From Perca fluviatilis (lineage: Eukaryota > Chordata > Actinopteri > Perciformes > Percidae), in contig NC_053133.1 of the NCBI RefSeq assembly GCF_010015445.1, positions 22,339,922-22,403,921 on the forward strand: DNA of 64,000 bases, written 5' to 3'. Positions 22,455 through 34,760 of the stretch are shown here, piece by piece. The notes beneath the pieces were generated by a model, which saw nothing but the letters and a program-made list of their open reading frames with translations, made no database searches and was not told the DNA's origin. A program made the position numbers and the translations under genes. Each line of letters begins with the position of its first letter. Positions within the stretch are counted from its first letter, which is position 1.

Positions 22455-23983
22455 ATGGGGAAGACTGCTGACTTGACCACTGTCCAAAAGACGACCATTG
22501 ACGACTTGCACAAGGAGGGCAAGACACAAAAGGTCATTGCTAAAGAGGCTGGCTGTTCACAGAGCTCTGTGTCCGAGCACATTAATCATACCTGTCAAGT
22601 TTTCCGGCGCCCACCGCGAGCAGTCCCACCACCCCAACCAAGCTCCAGTATCCCTTACGTTTTAAGACAGGTGTACAAGAAAGCTAAAATCACCAGTTGA
22701 TGCAGAATGCTGAAAACATTTACAATTTATAACATTGCTTGTCTTTACATTTTATTTTCATTCCACACATTCTTTTCATTTCATATTACTTTTCTTTTAC
22801 AGTTTTTCTTTTCATATAACTTTTCTTTACTCTTGTAGTGAGTTATTGTACAAATTTGTTGCAGACTTTGCATTCTTTAAGATTGTTTTGGAAGGAGTGT
22901 ATTTGTGGGCTGGGCCAGAGTGGTTAAGTTTACATGAGAGTAGAGCGCAGACAGTTCTGTTGTCTAACGTCATCCTATTCTCTGTAACAATCTTTCGTAC
23001 CATGCTAAACACCCTTTCTGAATTTGCATTGCTATGGGGAATGCATAGTAAATCCTTCATAAGTTTTGGCAGCGCACCGTCTCTGTCGTAGCGTCCATCA
23101 TCCATCTCTGTTTTTTTTTTCTTTTTTTTCCCCCTGCATTGTCACTCATCATCTGACCTCGCACACTAACCTCGCGACAACTGCCACCTACAGTACCTGT
23201 AGTAGGCTACTGCAGGTGGCAATTATCGCGAGGCTAGTGACAGAGCTCAGATTGGGAATGCTTTTTTTTTTTTACTCCGCTCGTGCCCGGGGTATTATTA
23301 TTTTTTTAATAACGCAGGTTAAAATACGGGAGATTTACGGGAAAATACTAATACGGGAGGACGGCGGGAAAGAAGAGTAAAATACGGGACTTTCCCGGCC
23401 AAAACGGGATACTTGACAGGTATGCATTAATAGAGAGGCGAAGGGAAGGAAAAGATGTGGTAGAAAAAAGTGTACAAGCAATAGGGATAACCGCACCCTG
23501 GAGAAGATTGTGAAACAAAACCCATTCAAAAATGTGGGGGAGATTCACAAAGAGTGGACTGCAGCTGGAGTCAGTGCTTCAAGAAGACAAAAAGGACTGG
23601 ACTGCTGCTGAGTGGTCCAAAGTTACGTTCTCTGATGAAAGTAAATTTCGCATTTCCTTTTAGAAATCAAGGTCCCAGAGTCTGGAGGAAGAGAGGAGAG
23701 GCACAGCAGAGAGGCACGCAGTGCCAAAGCTACCAGTACCTGGTTTAAGGACCATTGTATCCCTGTTCTTAATTGGCCAGCAAACTTGCCTGACCTTAAC
23801 CCTATAGAAAATCTATGGGGTATTGTGAAGAGGAAGATACGATGCGCCAGACCCAACAATGCAGGAGAGCTGAAGGCCACTATCGGAGCAACCTGGGCTC
23901 TCATAACACCCTGAGCAGTGCCACCGACTGATCGACTCCATGCCACGCCGCATTGCTGCAGTAATTCAGGCAAAAGGAGCCCC
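22455..23983 (+). pseudogene. Tc1 transposase, broken (insertion, internal deletion, stops)
   Basis: The first segment starts MGKTADLTTVQKTTIDDLHK and keeps the helix-turn-helix GKTQKVIAKEAGCSQSSVSE. Coding resumes at 23,432 (GRKRCG, EKIVKQNPFKNVGEIHKEW, AAGVSAS). A deletion then joins this to KDWTAAEWSK-type sequence and the catalytic FSDESKF near 23,630. The distal part (DLNPIENLWG near 23,800) is in yet another frame, so the gene is dead. The insertion site is in frame across the 7-bp duplication. Confidence 0.82.
22587..23424 (-). mobile_element. hAT element nested in the Tc1, with transposase C-terminal remnant
   Basis: The inverted ends CATACCTGTCAAGTTTTCCG and reversed CATACCTGTCAAGTATCCCG are flanked by CATTAAT (22580-22586, 23425-23431), 7 bp exact where hAT usually gives 8. 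The minus strand at 22,827-23,105 encodes a hAT dimerisation fragment (LPKLMKDLLCIPHSNANSER then VFSMVRKIVTENRMTLDN). It is internally deleted: no DDE core or BED finger is seen. Confidence 0.82.
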
Positions 23984-24280
23984 AACTAAGTATTGAGTGC
24001 TGTAAATTCTCATACTTTTCATGTTCATACTTTTCAGTTGGCCAACATTTCTAAAAATCCTTCTTTTGTATTGGTCTTAAGAAATATTCTAATTTTCAGA
24101 GATACTGAATTTGGGATTTTCATTAGTTGTCAGTTATCACAATAAAAAGAAATAAACATTTTGAAATATATCAGTCTGTGTGTAATGAATGAATATAATA
24201 TACAAATTTCACTTTTTGAATGAAATTACTGACATAAATCAACTTTTTGATATTCTAATTATATGACCAGCACCTGTATA

Positions 24281-25716
24281 TCCCTGCCTCTGCTGAATTT
24301 ATATTTATTTTTAAAATGTATCCCCCCCCAAGTTCATAAATAACTGATTTGTCATGCCTCTATATCCATGGTATTGGAAGGGGGATTTAATTCTTGCTTG
24401 TTTTTGTTTTGTTCTGCATGATCAAAAAACATCACCCCCTCTGCTTTTTTTCACAAATTGCACCCTGCTTAAAACTGTTAATGCTTGAATTACTAAATAC
24501 TGTATCTGCAATGAAGTGTAATTTCAAATAATCAAACTCTATTTAATAGTTCAGTTTGACATTTCAGAGAAGTCAAAACAGTTTATTCTTTAATGGACAT
24601 AGTTTAAAAATATCTGGTTTTCTGACAGGCGGGCTCATTTAAACTTGAGTCAGAGACCAGGGGAAATTACATCCTTCTTAGTGCTGGCTGTCAGCCGTCC
24701 TGGGGAGAGGATATGCTGTATACTGTTGGCAGGATGATAAAGAGACATTTGAAATGCAGATATTAAAACGACATCAATCGCGTGTGCAAATGCAATCCGA
24801 CCGCATGTTTGTGCATTGATCAGCCTTACAGATCTGTAGCGTGGTGGCGCTCACTGAGAGTGCCATTTTAACACTGCGGTAATGTGCTTTGCCAGCACAA
24901 TACAGTCTGATGCTGCTCTGTAAACAGACCCAGTAGGGTTCCATGAAGACAAAATGAAGCTATTTGTCTGAGAAGCTACAGAGAAAAGTGGTTTAACTTG
25001 ATCAGTTGAAATGTCTGGTAACTGTGACTTTCCTAAAATTCTGGAAACAGTGAGTATTGTATTGATTTGGTTTTGAATAAATGTTAATGAAACATTAATA
25101 ATAGCCTCTCAGGGGCGGACAAATAACTCAACTGTGTACAGTTGTACAAATTTGAGGTACTTTAGTGTTATCTATTTTGTGCTCTATAATTCCACTTCAT
25201 TACATTTCAGAGAGCAATATTTATAATCTATTATATTACATCTATTATAATTGACAGCTGTAGTTACTTCCTTAGAAATTAAGATTTGACATACAAAACG
25301 TATGAAGACCTTATAATTCTTTATGATTGATTAAACTACCCAACAGTACAGAGAGCTAAAATGGTTGTTGATTAATCAATTGGCAGAAAATGAATTGGCA
25401 ACAGTTTTAAAATACCAAAAAGCAAGTCTTATTAATGATATTAATCCCAGCTGCTCAGATGTGAATATTTGCTACTTTTGTAATTATTTAAATTTTATTA
25501 AGCAAGCCGTGTGATGGTGTCACTTTGCGCTCTGGGTAATTTTGACAGTATTTCTCACAATTTTCACAACCAAGCAATCGATCAATGGACTAAAACGAAT
25601 TTTTTTCATTGAGCACTTTTACTTAAGTAAACCTAAGTAAAATGTCCTGTTTATAGCCTACTTACTAGGGGTGTGAGCTTTGCAGTTCTGTCTTGACTTC
25701 TAAGCAAACCTTGAGT
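24281..25716. other. Intergenic, nothing recognised
   Basis: Non-repetitive by eye, AT-rich, no coding signal. Confidence 0.35.
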
Positions 25717-25720
25717 TTAA

Positions 25721-26384
25721 AGCGCCCATATTATGCTCATTTTCAGGTTCATAACTGTATTTTAAAGTTGTACCAGAATAGGTTTACATGGTTTAATTTT
25801 CAAAAAACACCATATTTTTGTTGTACTGCACAGCTCTCTCTCACTGCTGCAGATTCTCTTTTCACCTGGTTTCTGTTTTAGCTACAGAGTGAAACCTCTT
25901 TTCTTCTTCTTCTTCTTCTCTACTATCTTTGATTGCACTCGCACATGCGCAGTAGCTCAGATGTAGATCATGTCTAACTCTAGAGACAGTAAAAGAAAGG
26001 CTGTTTCTCCAACTTTGGTCAGTTACAAGGCAGGATTAGCTGGGAGACTTCTAAATGAGGGTGCACATGTAAGTAGTTCTTTTGTAGATTATGGTGAACT
26101 TGTGTGTGTTGTAGCAGTGCTTTGCTATTGAGAACGAGGTAGCATGCTAACGCTACGAGCTAACGGTTGTGGTTAGCCAGCTCGTTTCGGATTGTGACGT
26201 CACAGTCCGGGCCGATTTTAAACAGCTCACCAGGAGACTGAAGGCAGGACACATTCAGAAACCGTATCTCACTCAAAACAGCATGGATGGATTTTTTTCA
26301 AAGTTTATGTGTGTGGAAGCACCAGAGACACAAAATAACACCCCAAATCCCAGAAAAAGTGTTTTTTTTCATAATATGGGCACT
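25721..26384. mobile_element. TTAA-flanked MITE (CCCATATTATG family), complete copy
   Basis: TTAA at 25717-25720 and 26385-26388 borders inverted ends AGCGCCCATATTATG and reversed AGTGCCCATATTATG. Other copies: 36,929-37,048 (fragment) and 38,030-39,676 (interrupted). There is no transposase. A (TTC)n run lies at about 25,903. Confidence 0.82.
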
Positions 26385-26388
26385 TTAA

Positions 26389-27627
26389 GTTCAACTCTTA
26401 ACTAGAGAAAGTTGAAAGAAATTAATAAATAAATAGCTGCTTAAATCTCTACTATAGGAAACACATTATCTGTCCCTTGAAAGCCTTACCTTCAGGCAAG
26501 GCTTTTATAAGTGGACTCTGTCCCCTTTCTTAAGCTTTGCTTTTGGGATAAAAATAGCCCATCAATTTTACATGCTTACCATGTCAGTTAGCAGACATCT
26601 TACTTTTAAATGCAGAGAGACGAGCGACAGACAGTGAGGAGCGGAGCGGAGCGGGGGAGTTAATGTGGATGTTTTCATTGAAAGTGGTACCCTTGATGTT
26701 ATTAATATCAGAGTTTTGAGTTACAAAATATTTCATATGTTCATTATTTTCCAAACAAGACAGCATACGTGACAGACGTTTCATTCTCCCTCAACTGCCT
26801 CTTATGCCATATTGTGATCTACTTGATTGCCCCAGACAACCACGAGCGCCGTCATGAAATCCACTCAAACACGCATTGATTTAGTCTGTTCAATCAGCCA
26901 TATCTATGCCAAAAATAATGGGGAGCCGTGTCTTTATGGAGTTTATAACATTTCTAATTAAGAAAGAGAATCGATATGTTAACAGTTGGGATTCATAATT
27001 ATAGCTAATGGCGTTTTCAGATCACAGAAAAAGGGCACCAAGTGTTGCCCTGATAAAATCCACACCTGACAAGTCGGGGAGAAACTTTTAATCAATGCTG
27101 AATACAGTAATGAATATATAATTAGCTGGAGCTCTATTGATTAACAGCAATTTCTCCACAGCCTCAAGCTGATTAAACATCTCATTTCATTAAATTTTTT
27201 GGAACATTACTGTAGTTTTCTAGGTGTTTAAGGTAGGTGTGAAGCTGCCAGTATACTACATTTTCAGCAATTGGCAGGCATGATCTTCTGTTCCCTGGAG
27301 CAGTTCTTTCACAGAGTCAGTGATTTGCAGACGCGTCACGGCTCTGCCTTTTAGAAAACATCTCAATGTCACCATCTCATTTAGACGAGGAAATTCAATC
27401 TGATTACAAATGAGTAATCTTTATGCAGATGACAGTGTTGCTTCTTAAGTTGCTTTAATACTTATCAAAAGGCAATGTTTGATATGTTTCCCATGCTTTT
27501 ATGATATGAATAATTGACTTTTTTAGACCTAACCAAACCTAACAATAATGGTGTCACATCATAATGTGGTGATGTTTTCCAGTCAGATCAGAAAACGCTT
27601 ACGTGGGTCATTCTGGAGGGCATGGAC
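26389..27627. other. Intergenic; 26,820-27,200 resembles a conserved non-coding segment
   Basis: A 380-bp AT-rich stretch contains TAATGAATATATAATTAGCT, ATTGATTAACAGCAATTTCT and AGCTGATTAAACATCTCATT, i.e. clustered homeodomain-type cores. Evidence is compositional only. The remainder shows nothing. Confidence 0.2.
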
Positions 27628-27635
27628 CAATGATG

Positions 27636-28286
27636 TAGGGCTAGGCAATATATTGATATTAAAACTATGGTGTCAGATTTATGACGAGGATGTCTGTGGG
27701 TGTGACCGCGTTGAAAGCGGACACCCACGGGCGTGTTGTGGCTGCTCTGTGCGCATGCTGCTTAGTTTTATACACGCTTGTGCCATTCTTTCCCTTTCCC
27801 TATGTTTTGTTTTACGCTCGCAGCTGCCTGTACATTCTTGATTGTTGAACTGGTCCGCAAAGAGTAATATCTGCGTGTGAGAAATGATATAATTTGCTCG
27901 TGGAGCATATTTTATAGTGTTCGCGAGATATGACATGAATCTGACATATACTGTATATCGATATATCATGCTAGATATCGTCTTCAATTTTGGATATTGT
28001 AATATAAGACTTATCTTAAGTCTTATCCTGGTTTTAAAGACTACATTACAGTAAAGTGATGTCATTTTCTGAACTTCCCAGATGGTTGTAACTGTTTTTA
28101 GTATTTGCCTTTACCCACTTAGTTATTATAGCCACGTTACTGATGATTAGTTATCAAAAATCTCATTTTGTATATATTTTGTAAAAGCACCAATTGTCAA
28201 CCCTCCAATATTGCAGCAATATCGATGTTGAAGTATTTGGTCAAAAATATCATGATATTTGATTTTCTCCATGTCACCCAGCTCTA
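27636..28286. mobile_element. hAT MITE, second copy with perfect 8-bp target duplication
   Basis: It starts TAGGGCTAGGCAATAT and ends (reversed) TAGAGCTGGGTGACAT. CAATGATG flanks both sides (27628-27635, 28287-28294). The sequence parallels the copy at 13,973 (GCTAGATATCGTCTTC, TTTGTAAAAGCACCAAT). Confidence 0.88.
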
Positions 28287-28294
28287 CAATGATG

Positions 28295-31200
28295 TCTTTT
28301 TTCTTTGATTTTGGATGACAAATAAGCATTTTTCCTAAAACGTCAAACTATTCCTTTTAAATTGACAATTTTCTTACTTTATTCACTTTTTCTGAAACTT
28401 TTGCTGTTCTGCTTTTCCTTTCTGATTTCATGTTACTCACCTCTTGCACCTCCGTGAGTATCTGGTAGAACACTTTACATACAGTTGTTATACAGAGGGG
28501 TCTAGTGCTAGAGGCCCCTCAGGCCCCTTGACTTTAAACTCTCAGGGGCCTTGTTAAAGCTAAGACTTGGACTTTCACTCTGTGTTCGGAGTGGAAATGA
28601 CTTTTTTTAGCCAAGGCCACGAAAAGGAGAGTAACTGAGAGTGAAATAGATGGAGAGAGAGAGTGGAGTGTTACCCTGGTGAGACTATCCATTAATGTCT
28701 GTCGTGTTTCAGTTTGTCTTTACACGAAAACCAAGGTCAGCAGCTTCCTTTAGTCCTCCCTCTCACTCGGTCTTGCAAGCTTTACCTTTGGGGCTGTCAT
28801 GCTTGTTATGCAATCACTTCAGATTTGATTTCCTAGGGCCAGAAATACTGTAGATAAGATATGGGGAAGATAGGGACACATGTGCTTTGCGATAAGGGGC
28901 TCATCACTTACACAACATGAAACCTCAGAAGTCGTGATCTGATATAAAACAGTTTTGAAGAGATACTCTGGATTTGTTAGTGTTTTCCCAGGACTGTAAA
29001 TTAGGTCAAGGAACTGTTCATTAAGAAGTAATTATCTCCTCACTGGTTGATTATGGCACATCGTATTGCAGTCATGGGGTTCATTAGCGACTCATTATCT
29101 GCCTTTGAGTATATCTTCAAATACTGAAAATAACTATTAGTATATTTATATTTTGTGGCGTCACTCTGGGTCAAATTCTGGGAAAGCAAAATGAGGATCA
29201 AGATCATCCATCCATCCTAGCACAACCCAGTTTACAATGATAACATTTAACGGGTCCTTGATTTTAGACAGAAGTAGACTAAATTTAGCTTTAGCTTCTA
29301 GATGACCCTGTCCCAAGCTGTGTTTTTATTTTATTATTTTCAGCACAATAGATGAAATGTTCAATGTATGTTTCTCTGGGTCAATATGATGAAAACACCC
29401 ACCTACAGCTTATAGCCTATTCTCCTTGAAACCTACGCCCTCCAATTTGCGGGCAAGACCGAAATATTTGACTTGTATACAGTGGCTAAAATTTATTTTT
29501 ACCATTCAAACTGTATTTGAAAAGTCCCCCTCCTCGTTCTTTTGCTTTTTTTGATCTGCGAAGATAGGCCTTACCAATCTCTTACAATGTTAGTTTATAT
29601 CAAGAGACACACATGCTCAAAACTTAACACAAGGCTAGACCAACTTCAAAACGAAAAAGAGCAACAGAACAACTTTGAGAAGACTCTGGAAGGGTACTAA
29701 GTACTAACCATGATCGCGAGTCTCCTCTTTTAAACTATAATTTGAAACTCAAAGTTGGACCGTATGAGCATAGGACCCTAGGAACATAGGCATGACCCCC
29801 GTAACAAGCAACCCCAAGCTAACAATGTAGTAAGCTATTGATATGATGCTTGGCCATGGAAGCAACAGTTACGGTAGCTGAATACGAGAGCATAATATCT
29901 CTACCAACCGCTACTTCATGCAGGACACCTTTCCAGTGAGGCAGATTTAGCAAATCTAATTCCAAACTGGTTCATATTCAGTTACAAGCTCTGCGAAGTA
30001 CACATTGACCTTCTCTTTCCTTAAAAACACATTACACATCACACAACCCATTTATTTGTAGCCTCAAATAGCCTTTTGAGATTTGCCAAACATTGCTGTC
30101 TGGTCTACCTTTTTTTTTTAATCTGCGGTAACAAAAACATCTATGTCAAAGAAAGGAGAAACCGGTAAAGGCCTGCCATTGATTAGACTACAAACAAGTC
30201 GTTGGCGGTGCTATCTCGGGCGCATGTTCAATAACAATGGAGCGTTTCAAATGTGATCCCAAGGTCATCTGGATGGGTCTATGCGAGGTTCAAAGTCTGT
30301 CTCATATTACTTTGATTTAGTGTGAGGTTACAACCTAGGATCTATATGACCTCGATTGGCTCTCATTCCTAATCTGATCAGTGCTATCTGAAATATTTAA
30401 AAGCATGTTCAAAGGGTCTGCCTAACTTTGTTCTCTGAATCCTGGACCAAAGCTACCCTTTCAGTGGAGGACATACACACATATGCTAGTTGCTAAACTA
30501 TGATAGATGTTTGATGCATTGTGATGCTTTTCCATCCCAGAGTCTGACTTTTTGATGTATTTCTGTGTAAAGGGTTCTTCTTTCCCCATGGGAACAACTT
30601 TTTAACCACCAGCCTTTCAAATCAATAACTGTGTACATGTCAGCCTCCGTCAGCTCATTGCTCAAGGGATGACACAAGTTCATTCTATACCTGCAGTACT
30701 ATATATACAATTCCCACTAAAGGCAATTGCTTATACTGTACAATTCCACTAGGTTGTTACACCATGATATACACCCATCTGCATTCTGCATTTTACAGCG
30801 TAAGGGAGGTATTTCACTAGTTGTGTGTCGTCTCTGTGATTTAACACATCCCATGGTTGTTCTCTAAAAACTACTGACTCACTTCTGGGAGTTTGTCACG
30901 AACGTTGTTCTTTTCATTTATATGTCTCACTTTGGGAGGAAAGACCCACCATCCTCCCCTCAAAATGTCACTTGCACAAAGTTTGTTTGTCATTACTGAG
31001 TAAAAGCACAAGGTAATTTGAAATGAAGGGCCCTAATCATTTTTGAGTATCTCCAAAGGCACATTTCAGGTTAATTACAGTTTAATGAGGCCAACATGTA
31101 CCAATCATATAGACCTTGCCATTGGCTATAATTTCATTTCTGCACGCGCACACAGCCAAATAATTTATTGTTGTCTCTGTGCTTCCATCCACTGTGTCCT

Positions 31201-31934
31201 GGAGGTTAGATATTAAGACTCCCTCCATCCCCCACAAAACCGCTGTGTTTTCCTGTGTTTTGGAGTGCCTCTTGTATAATACATTAATGGATTCAGCTCC
31301 TGGAGGAGCACTTGACCTGCAGTTTAAACAGCATGGCGTCTTTACAGATTTTTACAGGTTCTCGTTCTTGATGGTCTGAGTGCTTCTCTTCAGACTCATA
31401 TTGCTTAGTAAACAGCTTGCTCTTACTGAATAAGAAAATACGTTTTATGTTAAACACAATTGAAGATATATTTGAGTATTCTCAGGCCTAACAGGGCAAA
31501 TATCTTTTTAGCTGAGGCAGTGTTTGGATATTTGGTTATTATCGGACTGCAGCTCCACAAAGATGCACTATACATTTTAGCTCTAATGAGGTTTTGTGTT
31601 CTTATTGCCTGAGTTTTGCTTCTCTGTGTAACACCGTTTATAGACTATTGAGTTCCCAAAAAATATTATGTCAGGTTTTGTAACTTGCAGCTCACCCAGA
31701 GAGTTCATTTCATATTCATAGCCATGCACCCACCTGTTCTCATCTGTTTCCAGCTTTTATCAACCGGCTTCATGGGATTTTTTTTTTCCCCACTCTTTGA
31801 AATAGCTGCTTTTATAAGTTTCTAGACATTGAGCGGACATCTTTTTTTTTTTAAGATCACTTTCCAGCTTTTTCTCCATCCGACTGTTTTTTATTTTTTT
31901 TAATCAGTCTGCCCATTTCCTACTCTCTTTGTGG
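28295..31934. other. 3.6 kb with no recognisable feature
   Basis: No splice-bounded exon, terminal repeat or microsatellite longer than a few units is visible. Composition is AT-rich and unremarkable. It could be an intron or intergenic DNA of a neighbouring gene. Confidence 0.4.
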
Positions 31935-31941
31935 TCTATAA

Positions 31942-32320
31942 CAACACATTCTAACTCCCATCGCTTCAAAAAGCGACGCTTGGTCAGGTGCCTTTGCCGT
32001 TTTGTTATAGATGCAAAAAGTCTCTTTAGGTGTCATATTTAGATGCACTTGGTCTGGACTCTTGGCGTCACTTTTTGACGCTCTGGGTCGGGACTATTGG
32101 CGTCACTCTTTGTCCTGTGTTGTTTGACCCATCCACCACCCTAACCATCCTCCCTATGCGGATTCTTTCATACTACTCTCTACCGTTGTCGCTCTTAATA
32201 CTACGTCATCTTACGGCGCCGCAGCCGAGCTGCTGCTCTGCCCGATGCGTCCCGTACAGACGCTAAAGGGTGATTTTTGCGTCGGTATCTTACGGAGTAA
32301 AAGTAAGTGAGAACAGGTTG
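31942..32320 (-). mobile_element. Inverted-repeat element with 7-bp target duplication (family X), copy 1
   Basis: TCTATAA stands on both sides (31935-31941, 32321-32327). The right end reversed reads CAACCTGTTCTCACTTAC and the left end reads CAACACATTCTAACTCCC. These two end types match the two ends of the copy at 47,169 in opposite orientation. The minus strand at 32,109-32,157 has the first half of the shared tRNA-like core (GGGTGGTGGATGGGTCAAAC). No ORF is present. Confidence 0.8.
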
Positions 32321-32824
32321 TCTATAACCGTTGACTGGGGAAGGATATGTGGATAGTAGTGTTATTGAGTTTGGGTATAGTGAACTGTGTATCCTGCATG
32401 CACCTTGTATCAGATCTGTCTGCGATCATCTGAAGGTGCAACTCCGTCTCGTCATTTATCGTCACTCCCTGAGAGAGGCTGCAGGCGAGGACTGAGAGGA
32501 CAGGTGTGAACGAGGTCATGGCAGATAAAAGCAGAACTCAGTTTCAGAAGCTAGGTGTGTCCGCGCGCTCAAAATCTAGTCAACAAAACCACGGCTGAAT
32601 CATGAACAGCCAAAAAAACTGGATAAAGTGAAAATAGAGGTTGTACATGTTTAATACTTTTCATCTAAGCTCACAGCCAACGCATGGTGTTATGTTTGCC
32701 AACCTCAGCTATCACTTCCACCCTTTTGCAATCTGTTAGTTGTTTTTTTTCTATTACAAACCATGTTGGAGAGGAAGCCAAAAGTGCTTAGGATTTTTTT
32801 TAAAGAGCCCTGACAATACTTTAA

Positions 32825-34136
32825 CTTTTGAAAGAAATGGTTTTATGAGAAGAGTGACACACCTCGTGTGGATCTGTTGAAGCTACGGCCAGGACACCTT
32901 AGCTTAGCTTAGCATAAAGACTGGTAGCAAGGGGCTAGCTTGGCTACATCCAAATGTACAAAAAAAGTCTACCAGCACCTCAGAAGCTCACTAATTAGCA
33001 CGTTGTTTATTGTTTTGTATCATGGAATCTACGTTGGCCAAGTCACAGAAAAACATAGTTGTAGAACTTTTTAATCTAATTTTTACACTTTGGTTTTTAT
33101 ATAGATTACATGAATGAGATACAGTATCTCAAAAGTGAGTACACACCTCACATTTGAGTAAATATTTCATTATATATTTTAATGGGACAACACTGAAGAA
33201 ATGACACTTTGCTACAATGTAAAGTATTAAGTGTACAGCTTGCATAACAGTGTAAATGTGCAGTCCCCTCAAAATAACTCAACATACAGCCATTAATGTC
33301 TAAACCGCTGGCAACAAAAGTCAGTACACCCCTATGTTAAATTCCCATAGAGGCAGGCAGATGTTTATTTTTAAAGGCCAGTTATTTAGTGGATCCAGGA
33401 TACTATGCATCCTGATAAAGTTCCCTTGGCCTTTGGAATTAAAATAGCCCCCCCCCACATCATCACATACCCTTCACCATACCTAGAGATTGGCATGGGG
33501 TACTTTCCATAAAATCATCTCTCAATGCAAATCAAACTAGCTATTAGGCTAACCGACATAAAACCATGGCAATCTCTAGGTATGGTGAAGGGTATGTGAT
33601 GATGTGGGGGCTATTTTAATTCCAAAGGCCAAGGGGATTTATCAGGATGCATAGTATCATGGATCCATGAAATAACTGGCTTTTAAAATAAAAAAATCTG
33701 CCTCTTTTTTGGAATTTAACATAAGGGTACTACTTTGTTAATGCCTATACAGTAATAACTTTGTGTTGAGTTATTTTGAGGGACAGCACATTTACACTGT
33801 TAAACAAGCTGTACACTTTATACTTTACATTGTAGCAAAGTGTCATTTCTTCAGTGTTGTCCCATTAAAAGATATAATGAAATATTTACTAAAATGTGAG
33901 GGGTGTACTCACTTTTGTGAGATACTGTATAATGTATTCATTAATGAGCTCTAAAGGTGCTGGTAGCAAATGTTGTTACATTTAGACAGAGCAGAGTGCT
34001 TAAGCTAAACAGCTGCTGGCTGTAGCTTTATATTAACAGACAGACATGAGAGGGGTATTCATCTTGTCATCTAAATGTAAGCAAGAAAGCGAACAAGCTT
34101 GTTTATCAAAAAGGCTAACTAATCCTTTAAGAAGAC
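32825..34136. mobile_element. TTAA-flanked teleost MITE, interrupted by a Tc1-type foldback
   Basis: TTAA lies at 32821-32824 and 34137-34140. The arms share, in opposite orientation, TACCAGCACCTCAGAAGCTC and GAGCTCTAAAGGTGCTGGTA. The right end reversed starts AGGATTAGTTAGCC and continues TTCGCTTTCTTGC, as in the fragment at 43,744. The left end is more decayed. Confidence 0.6.
33122..33927. mobile_element. Tc1/mariner-type MITE, an 806-bp near-complete foldback
   Basis: The ends CAGTATCTCAAAAGTGAGTA and reversed CAGTATCTCACAAAAGTGAG lie next to TA at 33120-33121 and 33928-33929. The whole element is an inverted repeat: arms of about 370 bp around a loop of ~65 bp (33,499-33,563), with inner arms CCATACCTAGAGATTGGC and its complement. 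There is no transposase. Confidence 0.8.
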
Positions 34137-34242
34137 TTTCAAAAACTTTGTGACAAAAAAAAGAAAAGCACGGTGTCTGCCTTGTAGTGCTTTTTATTTG
34201 AAAAAGACATATTCCCGAAAATGGTCACAGTACACTTATTCA

Positions 34243-34245
<3 letters not shown>

Positions 34246-34285
<40 letters not shown>
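34246..34285. repeat. (CA)n microsatellite
   Basis: About 20 CA units. Confidence 0.9.
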
Positions 34286-34287
<2 letters not shown>

Positions 34288-34399
34288 TCTTGATTTATGT
34301 TTTCCCTAGAACCCACCATCACGGTTGACTAGGCTCATTTTGTCGACTCAGCAAGCTTGAAATCCAATGACTGACAGCATGACTCCCTGAGACGGCTTG

Positions 34400-34760
34400 C
34401 TACTAGCATCTTTTAACGCAAGAGAGAAGCCAAAGCATTGCTCATGAATAAAGAAATGTGTGAGTCCGTCTAAAATGGCATCCGCGAAGATGAAACTGTG
34501 ACCATTTCTGTGTCGCCCTCCTGCAGGGAAAGGTCTTCTTTGAGGAATCTCTTTGACTGGCAGTTTAACCTCTGCAATTTGCAGGGCTGCGTAATTGCAT
34601 GCAAATGAAATGAAAGGGTTTGTAATTTGACATTGGGGAAAACGCTGTCAGGCCAAATGGTAGGGTGATTGATGACGACTTACGCGACTGCAGTCAGCCA
34701 TTAACATCCATTTCCCCTCAGCAGTACTTGGAGACATGAAGCTACAGCAGTGCAATTCAG
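34400..34760. other. Low-repeat segment with homeodomain/POU-like words (possible CNE)
   Basis: No repeat ends or ORF are visible. It contains TAATTGCATGCAAATGAAAT, which includes the octamer ATGCAAAT, and GGTGATTGATGACG. Composition alone suggests a possible regulatory element; conservation cannot be tested here. Confidence 0.2.

Larger units (their letters stand above)
22133..24278 (+). mobile_element. Tc1-type transposon relic, interrupted by a hAT element
   Basis: Inverted ends (CAGGTGCTGGTCATATAATT) lie next to TA on both sides (22131-22132, 24279-24280). The terminal repeats are ~200 bp: CAAATTCAGTATCTC on the left pairs with the reversed right arm. The interior carries Tc1 transposase pieces on the + strand. 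The hAT insertion occupies 22,587-23,424. Confidence 0.85.

Noticed and set aside
22735..23091. Hydrophobic 118-residue plus-strand frame
   Set aside because: Antisense to the hAT dimerisation-domain fragment, which explains the openness.
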